Shown here one piece after another: positions 1 through 5,143 of a DNA stretch of 5,143 bases (the stretch's first letter is position 1; every line of letters begins with the position of its first letter). A program made the position numbers and the translations under genes. The notes beneath the pieces were generated by a model. That model saw only the letters and a list, made by a program, of their open reading frames with translations, ran no database searches and had not been told where the DNA came from. The stretch covers positions 1 to 5,143 of the forward strand of contig VSNM01000132.1 in assembly GCA_009774245.1 (NCBI GenBank), read 5' to 3'. The DNA is from Lachnospiraceae bacterium. Its GTDB lineage: Bacteria; Bacillota; Clostridia; Lachnospirales; Lachnospiraceae.

Positions 1-29
1 CAAATACAATAATTAATGCCCTAAAACAG

Positions 30-60
30 TTGATTCAGCAACAAGGGTATCATTTATAAA
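30..60 (+). promoter_or_regulatory. Weaker alternative upstream promoter
   Basis: TTGATT at 30-35 and TATAAA at 55-60 are separated by 19 bp. Each box matches the sigma-A consensus at 4 or 5 of 6 positions in an AT-rich stretch. It lies upstream of the better candidate at 84-114 and may be a second promoter or chance. Confidence 0.2.
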
Positions 61-83
61 GTTGTAAAGTCGTGTATTTTTTA

Positions 84-114
84 TTGACTTTTTTATGAGC
101 CCGTCCGTTATATT
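84..114 (+). promoter_or_regulatory. Candidate sigma-A-type promoter for the ECF sigma/ABC operon
   Basis: A TTGACT box at 84-89 (5 of 6 to TTGACA) is followed after 19 bp by TATATT at 109-114 (5 of 6 to TATAAT). The spacing is 2 bp longer than ideal; reading the -10 one base earlier gives 18 bp but a poorer box. The surrounding DNA is AT-rich, as expected for a promoter. It would give a leader of roughly 60 nt before the GTG start at 184. No classical ECF autoregulation pattern (AAC at -35, CGT at -10 at suitable spacing) was found, so housekeeping transcription is the simpler reading. Confidence 0.45.
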
Positions 115-130
115 AAATAGAGCATCGCAA

Positions 131-162
131 AGCTGCATGCCTGCAAGGGTTCTGGCACGGCT
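131..162 (+). other. Possible bulged hairpin in the 5' leader of the sigma-factor gene
   Basis: AGCTG (131-135) can pair with CGGCT (158-162), with one G-T wobble, and TGCC (138-141) with GGCA (154-157). The result is a 9-bp stem with a 2-nt bulge and a 12-nt loop. It ends about 10 nt before the ribosome binding site at 172-180, so it could influence translation of the sigma factor. There is no U-tract, so it is not a terminator. A hairpin of this size can arise by chance and no known RNA family is recognised. Confidence 0.25.
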
Positions 163-171
163 GAAAGGAAT

Positions 172-186
172 GGGGGTGATTTCGTG
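172..186 (+). promoter_or_regulatory. Ribosome binding site that fixes a GTG start
   Basis: GGGGGTGAT at 172-180 pairs well with the 3' end of 16S rRNA, including the GTGAT extension. The GTG codon at 184-186 begins 7 nt after the GGGGG core. The next in-frame ATG is residue 51, at position 334, which would delete most of sigma region 2. No ATG, GTG or TTG lies in frame between the upstream stop (118-120) and 184. GTG is therefore the supported start. Confidence 0.75.
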
Positions 187-666
187 CTTGAGAGGACGAT
201 CAGAAAGTATTATGATGAGATTTTTCTGTACTGCTATCATCGTGTGGGAAACCGTGCGGCGGCAGAGGATTTGTGTCAGGATACATTTGTAAGTTTTATC
301 GAGCATTATGCAGAGTACCGCCATATCGGCAAAATGAAGAATTATCTCTACACGATTGCGGGAAACAAGTGCAGGGATTTTTACAGGAAAAAGGTCCCGA
401 TTCCTGTGGAGGAGTTGCCAGAGCAGGGAACGGGGGAAAGTCTCGAGGAGCTGGCGGTCGTGCGGCAAATGGTATCCGGTCTGCCCGACGAGCTGCGGGA
501 GGCAGTCGTGCTGCGGTATTTTCAGAATCTGAAGTACACGGATATCGCATCGATATTAGGAATCAGCCCTTCCCTGGCTAAATACAGGGTAAAGAGAGCG
601 CTCGGACAATTATCTGAGATGGAAGGAGGCGCCTATGGAACAGGACAAAAGGGAGAGAGACATTGA
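184..666 (+). CDS. ECF-type (sigma-70 family) RNA polymerase sigma factor
   Basis: This 160-residue protein has the two-domain layout of an extracytoplasmic-function sigma factor. Region 2 spans about residues 8-70, with AAAEDLCQDTFVSF at 25-38 and KNYLYTIAGNKCRDFYRKK at 52-70 matching the conserved helices that bind core polymerase and the -10 element. A short acidic linker (about 71-92) leads to region 4 at 93-145, with LPDELREAVVLRYFQNLKYTDIA and a helix-turn-helix at about 118-138 for -35 recognition. The recognition helix reads SPSLAKYRVKRAL, slightly different from the common T-V-K-S-R-L pattern. Family knowledge says such factors direct polymerase to a small regulon and are usually held inactive by a partner encoded next door. 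The start is GTG with a strong ribosome binding site. The 3' end overlaps the next gene by 32 bp, which suggests translational coupling. The subgroup cannot be assigned by eye. Confidence 0.92.
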   Translation: MLERTIRKYYDEIFLYCYHRVGNRAAAEDLCQDTFVSFIEHYAEYRHIGKMKNYLYTIAGNKCRDFYRKKVPIPVEELPEQGTGESLEELAVVRQMVSGLPDELREAVVLRYFQNLKYTDIASILGISPSLAKYRVKRALGQLSEMEGGAYGTGQKGERH

Positions 667-1456
667 GACAAGGTTAAGACGATATGCTGCGGTGTGTGTG
701 CGGCTTTTGGCAGATCGCGGGGAGCCGGAGAAAAAGGAGGAGGCGATAAAGGCGCTGCTGCAGATCGCGTCGATGCCCCGTACAAGGGGAACACGCTGGG
801 ATTTCGTGCTGGAGCAGATCGGTTATCTGGGGAGGTACTGTCTGGTATGGCAGATATTGTGGGTAGTGCTTTTCTGGTATCTTATGCACCATGGCATCCC
901 GGATCTGGGCTTTGGAGAGTGTGAAAATGAGGTTTTGATCGTGATCTCGCTGCTGCCGCCGCTGCTGGCGCTTCTCATGGTGGAGACAGTCACCAGGGTG
1001 TACCAGCGCAGTATGCTTGAGATAGAGTATGCCACAAAATATTCTCTGCGGAGTGTCGTGCTGGTGCGCATGCTGACGTTGAGTGTATTTCATGCCGTGA
1101 TCCTCACAGCTGCGATTTTGGTCGTTCGCGCAGACGCAGATTTGGATATCGGGACACTGTTGATCTACGGTTTTACCCCGATGGTTCTTGTGAGCGGGAT
1201 TTTGATAAAGCTTATGCAGTGCTGTCAGGGGGAGGTTTTGAGGAATGCGGGCATCGGTGTGTATGCTTTGACAGTTGTGCTGGTCAGCATGGGAAACACA
1301 AGATATTTCGGATGGTCTCAACCGGCACATTTTAGGATGTGGTGCGTTGTGTGCGGCGTGGGTACCGCATACACCGTATGGCAGTTTGTGTGTCTGCACA
1401 GGAGATTATCTGGCTTTGAGCAGATTTTGGGAAAAGGAGGAAACAGATGGAATTGA
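635..1456 (+). CDS. Six-helix membrane protein of unknown family, possible partner or regulator of the sigma factor
   Basis: I do not recognise this 273-residue protein. Residues 1-65 are soluble and highly charged. Six hydrophobic segments follow at about 67-85, 100-118, 140-164, 172-194, 205-220 and 235-253, and the C-terminus is short and basic. There is no signal peptide, zinc-binding H-x3-C-x2-C anti-sigma motif or nucleotide-binding motif. The start is an ATG with AAGGAGG at 623-629, inside the end of the sigma gene (32-bp overlap). Its own end overlaps the ATPase start by 10 bp. Two roles fit the position. It could be a membrane-bound anti-sigma factor whose cytoplasmic N-terminus binds the sigma factor, or an extra membrane subunit of the ABC transporter. 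The overlap with the sigma gene slightly favours the first, but this is inference from gene order only. Reality of the gene is well supported; function is not. Confidence 0.85.
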   Translation: MEQDKRERDIETRLRRYAAVCVRLLADRGEPEKKEEAIKALLQIASMPRTRGTRWDFVLEQIGYLGRYCLVWQILWVVLFWYLMHHGIPDLGFGECENEVLIVISLLPPLLALLMVETVTRVYQRSMLEIEYATKYSLRSVVLVRMLTLSVFHAVILTAAILVVRADADLDIGTLLIYGFTPMVLVSGILIKLMQCCQGEVLRNAGIGVYALTVVLVSMGNTRYFGWSQPAHFRMWCVVCGVGTAYTVWQFVCLHRRLSGFEQILGKGGNRWN

Positions 1457-2214
1457 TATTGGACAGGGTGACAAAACAGTACAAAAACAAAATCGCGGTA
1501 GACCGGTTGAGCACGACGCTGACAGAGGGCGTCTACTGCCTGCTCGGCGCAAACGGCGCGGGAAAAACGACGCTGATGCGCCTGATCTGCGGTATTTTGA
1601 CTAGCAACAGCGGCGAGATCAGATGCGACGGTGAGGAGATCGGCGCGATGGGGGAGCGCTATCGCGATCTGCTGGGATATCTGCCGCAGGATTTTGGTTA
1701 TTATCCCAATTTTACGGCAATGGAGTTTATGCTCTACATAGCCTCCCTAAAAGGGTTAGATAAAAACTATGCAAAGAACCAAAGCAGGCTGTTGCTGCAG
1801 AAAGTAGGGCTAGGGAGTGAGATGCGCCACAGGACAAGGACCTTTTCCGGCGGGATGCGCCAGCGTCTCGGGATTGCGCAGGCCCTGCTGAATGATCCGA
1901 AGATTCTCGTGCTGGATGAACCGACGGCGGGACTCGATCCGAAGGAGCGCGTGCGGTTCCGCAATATGATCGCGGAGCTTGGCAAAGACCGGATCGTCAT
2001 ACTGTCCACACATATTGTGTCGGACGTGGAGGAGATCGCGGACTGGATCTATCTGATGAAGCAGGGGCAGTTTATCGCACAGGGGACGCTGACGACCCTG
2101 AGGGAGCACTATCTGTCGGTGGCACATGATGGACAGGAGAGTCCGGGTATGAATTTTAATCTGGAGAAATTGTACCTGTATTATTTCTCGGACGAGGAAA
2201 GGACGGAGGTTTGA
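1447..2214 (+). CDS. ABC transporter ATP-binding protein
   Basis: This 255-residue protein is a complete ABC ATPase of the type paired with ABC-2 permeases. It has Walker A GANGAGKT at 34-41, a Q-loop glutamine at 81 in LPQDFG, signature FSGGMRQR at 133-140, Walker B ILVLDE at 153-158, the D-loop AGLD at 161-164 and the H-loop histidine at 189 in STHIV. All catalytic elements are intact, so it should hydrolyse ATP to drive the membrane partner encoded immediately downstream. A roughly 45-residue tail follows the core fold. The start follows AAGGAGG at 1434-1440 with ideal spacing and overlaps the membrane protein gene by 10 bp. Relatives commonly belong to antimicrobial-peptide or bacteriocin export and immunity transporters, but the substrate cannot be read from the ATPase. 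The subunit is expected on the cytoplasmic face of the membrane. Confidence 0.95.
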   Translation: MELILDRVTKQYKNKIAVDRLSTTLTEGVYCLLGANGAGKTTLMRLICGILTSNSGEIRCDGEEIGAMGERYRDLLGYLPQDFGYYPNFTAMEFMLYIASLKGLDKNYAKNQSRLLLQKVGLGSEMRHRTRTFSGGMRQRLGIAQALLNDPKILVLDEPTAGLDPKERVRFRNMIAELGKDRIVILSTHIVSDVEEIADWIYLMKQGQFIAQGTLTTLREHYLSVAHDGQESPGMNFNLEKLYLYYFSDEERTEV

Positions 2215-2215
2215 T

Positions 2216-3424
2216 ATGATACGGTTTGAGTGGAAGAAGATATTTGAGCGCAGGCTGAACGTGATTGCCATGCTTATGGGTTATGTTTTGATCGGCGTAT
2301 GTGTGGTGATGCGGATATCTCAGTCCAATTTTTATGACGAAAAGACGCAGACATACGTCTATGGAGTCGATGCGGTCCGTATGGATCAGCAGCGTGCAGA
2401 GGCGCAGACAGACAGTTTATCGGAGGAGTATATCACACAGCTTGTCAGCAAGATACAGAGCCGTCATCTGGATCTGGAGAGTGACGAGGCATATGAGGAA
2501 GTGATTCGCCCGCTGGGGGATATTTTCTGGGTGACGGCAAAAAATTATACGGACATGCGCGAAGGGATAACTGACCGGAATGCCTTGAATGAGATCGACC
2601 TGACGGACGGCGCGCATTTCTATGAACAGCGTATGAAAAAGATCACCGATTTTCTCAATATGGATTTTTCCTTTGGCAATTACAAGGAGAGCGAGAAAGC
2701 GTACTGGATACAAAAGGCGGAGGAGACCGCGGCCCCGTTCCGGTGGGGGAGCAGGGATATTATGGGGATGGTCTGGGATGTGACCGCGCCGGGGTTTTAT
2801 CTGTTTTTTGTCGTTATTATCTGTGTCAGTTCTGTCTTTTCGTCGGAGTATGAGTCGGGGGCTGCGCACCTGCTTGTAACGACAAAGTGTGGTAAGAATC
2901 GGCTGATCTGGTCAAAGATCGCGGTCTCGGTTCTCTTTACGGTGGGATATTTAGCTGTTGGAATTGCGCTGGCGCTCGGCGCGATCGGGTTGGTTCTGGG
3001 ATTTCAGGGGGCAGATCTGCCAGTGCAGCTCTGGAATACCGTCATACCATACAACCTCACAGTGGGGCAGGCCTGCGCGGCAAATTTCGCAGTGATGCTG
3101 TTGGTGAGCGTGGCGATCGCGCTCGTGCTGCTTGGCTGCTCGGCGGGAACCCGCTCCTCGCTCGCGACGCTTGTGATCGGCATGGCGCTCATAATCGCGC
3201 CCTCCTTTTTCCCGATGAGCAAGGAGAGCGGTCTGTGGAATCATGTCAATTATCTGTTTCCGGTCAGGGTGGTGGATTTCAAGACGGTGCTCGGTTCCTT
3301 TGTGAGCTACACAGTTGGAAACCATGTGATATCATATGTGGGGATGATCGTGATCGTGTATACTGTGGTGAGTGCCTTCGCGCTGCTGCTTATCCGGAGA
3401 GGATGGCTTGGGGTGAAATCCTGA
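2216..3424 (+). CDS. ABC-2 type transporter permease with a large extracytoplasmic domain
   Basis: This 402-residue membrane protein is the likely partner of the ATPase just upstream; one nucleotide separates the genes and the ribosome binding site CGGAGGT (2204-2210) lies inside the ATPase gene. Hydrophobic segments are seen at about 15-33, 193-209, 234-262, 288-308, 313-333 and 372-394, giving six or so helices. The stretch SSEYESGAAHLLVTTKCGKN at 209-228, followed by RLIWSKI, is the loop typical of ABC-2 permeases that contact the ATPase. Between helices 1 and 2 lies a polar region of about 155 residues (35-190), predicted outside the membrane and rich in acidic and aromatic residues, which may bind a ligand. 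No lipobox or cleavable signal peptide is apparent. Substrate unknown; export or removal of a membrane-active compound is the usual role in such operons. Confidence 0.9.
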   Translation: MIRFEWKKIFERRLNVIAMLMGYVLIGVCVVMRISQSNFYDEKTQTYVYGVDAVRMDQQRAEAQTDSLSEEYITQLVSKIQSRHLDLESDEAYEEVIRPLGDIFWVTAKNYTDMREGITDRNALNEIDLTDGAHFYEQRMKKITDFLNMDFSFGNYKESEKAYWIQKAEETAAPFRWGSRDIMGMVWDVTAPGFYLFFVVIICVSSVFSSEYESGAAHLLVTTKCGKNRLIWSKIAVSVLFTVGYLAVGIALALGAIGLVLGFQGADLPVQLWNTVIPYNLTVGQACAANFAVMLLVSVAIALVLLGCSAGTRSSLATLVIGMALIIAPSFFPMSKESGLWNHVNYLFPVRVVDFKTVLGSFVSYTVGNHVISYVGMIVIVYTVVSAFALLLIRRGWLGVKS

Positions 3425-3442
3425 TTTTGGTGTTGTCCAAAA
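3425..3442. repeat. Inverted repeat overlapping the -35 region of the Uma2 gene promoter
   Basis: TTTTGG (3425-3430) and CCAAAA (3437-3442) are perfect 6-bp inverted arms around a 6-bp spacer, directly after the permease stop codon. The right arm overlaps the proposed -35 box (TTGTCC, 3433-3438), the position expected for a repressor operator. No T-run follows, and the stem would be AT-rich, so it is a poor intrinsic terminator. It could also be chance. Confidence 0.35.
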
Positions 3443-3461
3443 CGTGTGCAGCGTGTATACT
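3433..3461 (+). promoter_or_regulatory. Sigma-A-type promoter for the Uma2-family gene
   Basis: TTGTCC at 3433-3438 (4 of 6 to consensus) and TATACT at 3456-3461 (5 of 6) are separated by the optimal 17 bp. Transcription would start near 3468, leaving a leader of roughly 55 nt before the ATG at 3525. The promoter lies only a few bases after the permease stop, and no terminator separates the two, so read-through from the upstream operon may add to expression. Confidence 0.6.
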
Positions 3462-3524
3462 GTAAATAGAGTGAAGATTGAGTGCCTGCCGGAATGGGCG
3501 GTTTAGAGGAAAGGAGAACAGTAT

Positions 3525-4070
3525 ATGCTGGCAAGTAAACGGGAACGGATTCGGGATGAGAAAATTAACGGGGAGATTTTTAATATGTCACCGGCGCCTA
3601 ATTTTCGGCATAGTGTTATAACAAATAATATCAATTGTGCGATTAAAGCGGGGCTGAAGGACAGTCTATGTCTGGTATTTATGGAAAATATCGACTACAA
3701 ATATTCAAAGGAGAGCGACGATTATCTCGAGCCGGATATTATCATCTGCTGTGACAGAAATAAGATCAAGGGCAATTCTTATTATGGTACGCCCAAATTT
3801 GTGGCGGAGACCTTGAGCCCGTCCACGGCAAAGCGGGACAGGGGTGTCAAGAAAGACATCTACGAGGCAAGCGGCGTGGAGGAGTACTGGATCGTGTCTC
3901 CGATGGAGCGGGCTGTCGAGATCTATTATCTGAAAAATGGCAGGTATGAGATCGAGGAATCCTATATCCTGGACGATGACGAGACCAGCGAGCACTACAA
4001 TCTCAAGCAGGAGATCACGCTTAGGGCCTTTCCGATTACCATGACACTTGAGGATATTTTTTCATTTTAA
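3525..4070 (+). CDS. Uma2-family (DUF820) PD-(D/E)XK endonuclease-like protein
   Basis: This 181-residue protein has the full layout of the Uma2/DUF820 family, a restriction-endonuclease-like fold of about this length. The N-terminal GEIFNMSPAPNFRHS (16-30) is the conserved opening, LEPDIIICCD (68-77) carries the Pro-Asp pair with Asp71 as a likely metal ligand, and PKFVAETLSPST (90-101) supplies Glu95. The conserved helix KRDRGVKKDIYEASGVEEYW (103-122) holds the lysines that could complete the active site, probably Lys109. Compared with the usual pattern, Thr96 stands where V or I is common, and Ser125 replaces the frequent Asp in YWIVDP. Family knowledge gives a nuclease-like fold but the biological role is unproven. 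The ATG is preceded by AAGGAG (3511-3516) at 8 nt. It has its own promoter and lies between the ABC operon and an AAA ATPase. Confidence 0.88.
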   Translation: MLASKRERIRDEKINGEIFNMSPAPNFRHSVITNNINCAIKAGLKDSLCLVFMENIDYKYSKESDDYLEPDIIICCDRNKIKGNSYYGTPKFVAETLSPSTAKRDRGVKKDIYEASGVEEYWIVSPMERAVEIYYLKNGRYEIEESYILDDDETSEHYNLKQEITLRAFPITMTLEDIFSF

Positions 4071-4086
4071 AGCTATTTCTTAACAT

Positions 4087-4097
4087 TTCCTAAGGAA
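4087..4097. repeat. 11-bp palindrome after the Uma2-family gene
   Basis: TTCCT (4087-4091) and AGGAA (4093-4097) form a perfect inverted repeat around a single A. The centre is too tight to form an RNA hairpin, so if functional it would be a dimeric protein-binding site. It lies 16 bp after the Uma2 stop codon and just upstream of the phased TCAGGG repeats. Confidence 0.3.
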
Positions 4098-4098
4098 C

Positions 4099-4167
4099 TC
4101 AGGGTGTATCTGAGAATTGTCAGGGATTACCCATGGTATATCAGGGTGATGAATGTGTATAGGGTGT
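4099..4167 (+). repeat. TCAGGG direct repeats with 21-bp period upstream of the ATPase gene
   Basis: TCAGGG occurs at 4099-4104, 4120-4125 and 4141-4146, exactly 21 bp apart (two helical turns). Copies 1 and 3 continue as TCAGGGTG. A fourth partial copy, GGGTGT at 4162-4167, comes after GTATA as if the TCA had been lost; the same GTATA precedes copy 3 in register (4136-4140 and 4157-4161). The array fills most of the gap before the ATPase gene, ending about 20 bp before its ribosome binding site. A direct-repeat operator read from one face of the helix is a reasonable interpretation. No clear sigma-A promoter was found inside it; TTGTCA at 4117-4122 is a -35-like match without a -10 box at the right distance. 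Confidence 0.5.
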
Positions 4168-4202
4168 GAAAGATCGGAATCAGGACTAGGAGGTAAGGAA
4201 TC

Positions 4203-5143
4203 ATGAAACGCAGATTTAATACAACAGGTTCTTGTAATATGCAAAGAGACTATATGGTAAAGCTTGATGACCGGCTGAAAAAGATAAAGGAAAATTATGT
4301 AGATTACGGAAGCTATTTTGTGATCAACAAGGGGCGTCAGTATGGAAAGACGACGACGCTCAGGGCGCTGGCGAAATACCTGATGGCAGATTACATTGTC
4401 TTTTCACTGGATTTTCAGAAAATCGGAACAGAGGATTTTGTGGACGCCCCGACATTTGTGCGCGCTTTTGCAGAGATCGTGATTGAGAAGGCGAGAATCA
4501 TAAATGCGGATGGTATGGAAGCGTTGATGGAACCGCTGTCAGCACTCGTGAAATGTCCGGAAGATTCCAGCCTGAAGGAACTGTTTATACGACTGAGCAG
4601 GATATGCGCGAAAGCGCCAAAACCGATCGTACTGATGATCGATGAGGTCGACAGTGCGTCCAACAATCAGGTATTTATCGATTTTCTGGCGCAGCTGAGG
4701 GCATATTACCTCGACCGCGATGAAACGCCGACATTTCACTCAGTAATCCTGGCGGGCGTTTATGATATCAAGAATCTGAAATTAAAGCTGCGCGCGGAGT
4801 CGGAACATCAATATAACAGTCCATGGAATATTGCGGCAAGCTTCAATGTGGATATGAGTTTTTCCGCGAACCAGATCGCGGATATGTTGATGGAATACGA
4901 GGCAGATTATCATACAGGAATGGATATACAGGAAATAGCAGGGGAAATTTATCAGTATACGTCCGGCTACCCGGTTCTTGTCTCTTCGATCTGCAAGTAT
5001 ATTGATGAGGAACTTGTGGGTAAGGAGCGGTTTGAGGAGTCGGGCAGGGCGTGGACAAAGGCGGGGATCGAGGAAGCTGTCAAGAGTATCCTGACGGACA
5101 GAATGCCTTTATTTGAGAGCATGATCCGCCATCTCGATGACTA
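4203..5143 (+). CDS. AAA-family ATPase (AAA-like domain protein), 3' end cut by the window
   Basis: The reading frame is open from the ATG at 4203 to the window edge, giving 313 codons. AGGAGGT at 4188-4194 precedes the ATG by 8 nt. The N-terminal FNTTGSCNMQRDYMV (5-19) is a conserved lead-in of this family. Walker A is GRQYGKTT (44-51) and Walker B is PIVLMIDEVD (141-150) with Asp147 and Glu148. A conserved stretch SVILAGVYDIKNLKLKLR (180-197) follows, then YNSPWNIAASFNVDMSF (204-220). A helical lid with YQYTSGYPVLVSSICKYIDE (250-269) comes next. It resembles the AAA-like ATPases found in many copies in Lachnospiraceae genomes, several of which carry a C-terminal PD-(D/E)XK nuclease-like domain; that part, if present, lies beyond the window. 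ATP binding is well supported; cellular role is unknown. It has no partner other than the Uma2-family gene 132 bp upstream. Confidence 0.88.
   Translation, partial: MKRRFNTTGSCNMQRDYMVKLDDRLKKIKENYVDYGSYFVINKGRQYGKTTTLRALAKYLMADYIVFSLDFQKIGTEDFVDAPTFVRAFAEIVIEKARIINADGMEALMEPLSALVKCPEDSSLKELFIRLSRICAKAPKPIVLMIDEVDSASNNQVFIDFLAQLRAYYLDRDETPTFHSVILAGVYDIKNLKLKLRAESEHQYNSPWNIAASFNVDMSFSANQIADMLMEYEADYHTGMDIQEIAGEIYQYTSGYPVLVSSICKYIDEELVGKERFEESGRAWTKAGIEEAVKSILTDRMPLFESMIRHLDD

Noticed and set aside
40..76. ECF-type autoregulated promoter (AAC at 40-42, CGTGTA at 71-76)
   Set aside because: The two elements are 28 bp apart, far more than the roughly 16-17 bp needed, and no other AAC lies at the right distance from the CGT.
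13..468. Open frame of 151 codons on the minus strand across the sigma-gene start
   Set aside because: It runs antisense to the well-supported ECF sigma factor, its product resembles no family I know, and no good ribosome binding site supports it.
674..1399. Long minus-strand open frame of 241 codons opposite the membrane protein gene
   Set aside because: The product is rich in His, Gln, Cys and Arg, as expected of an antisense shadow of a hydrophobic protein, and the + strand gene has a proper ribosome binding site and operon context.
1810..2271. Minus-strand open frame opposite the ABC ATPase
   Set aside because: The + strand encodes every ABC ATPase motif here; the reverse frame is a shadow.
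3425..3450. Intrinsic terminator after the permease gene
   Set aside because: The only stem is six base pairs, four of them A-T, and is followed by mixed sequence instead of a T-run.
4099..4167. CRISPR-like array
   Set aside because: The shared unit is only 6-8 bp with 15-bp gaps, far below CRISPR repeat and spacer lengths, and no cas genes are present.
4133..4169. Short upstream reading frames (MVYQGDECV at 4133-4162 and MNVYRV at 4149-4169) before the ATPase gene
   Set aside because: Neither has a convincing ribosome binding site, and both lie within the repeat array, which explains their sequence.
4415..4739. Minus-strand open frames opposite the AAA ATPase
   Set aside because: They are short, mutually overlapping and antisense to a frame that carries Walker A and Walker B motifs.

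Overview
The window looks like chromosomal DNA from a Gram-positive member of the Clostridia, most likely Lachnospiraceae. This rests on strong AGGAGG-type ribosome binding sites before nearly every gene, tightly packed genes all on the + strand, and an AAA-family ATPase at the right end whose sequence style is typical of that family of gut anaerobes. This is recognition by eye, not a database search.

Layout. Positions 1-183 are non-coding and hold candidate promoters, a possible leader hairpin and the ribosome binding site of a GTG-started gene. Positions 184-3424 form a compact four-gene operon: an ECF-type sigma factor, a 273-residue six-helix membrane protein of unknown family, an ABC transporter ATPase and an ABC-2 type permease with a large extracytoplasmic domain. 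The genes overlap or sit 1 nt apart, so translation is probably coupled. The natural reading is an envelope-stress or antimicrobial-response module. The sigma factor would drive transcription, the membrane protein may hold or release it, and the transporter may be the effector or part of the sensor. The link is inferred from gene order; no substrate can be read from the sequence.

Positions 3425-3524 carry a well-formed promoter (TTGTCC, 17 bp, TATACT) whose -35 box lies within an inverted repeat. It precedes a complete Uma2-family (DUF820) PD-(D/E)XK nuclease-like gene at 3525-4070. The 132-bp gap after it contains an 11-bp palindrome and three TCAGGG motifs spaced at exactly 21 bp, with a fourth partial copy. 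Then comes an AAA-family ATPase, cut by the window edge after 313 codons.

No RNA genes, insertion sequences, CRISPR arrays or convincing intrinsic terminators were seen. The most unusual features are the sigma/membrane-protein/ABC operon without a recognisable anti-sigma domain, and the helically phased repeats in front of the ATPase gene.
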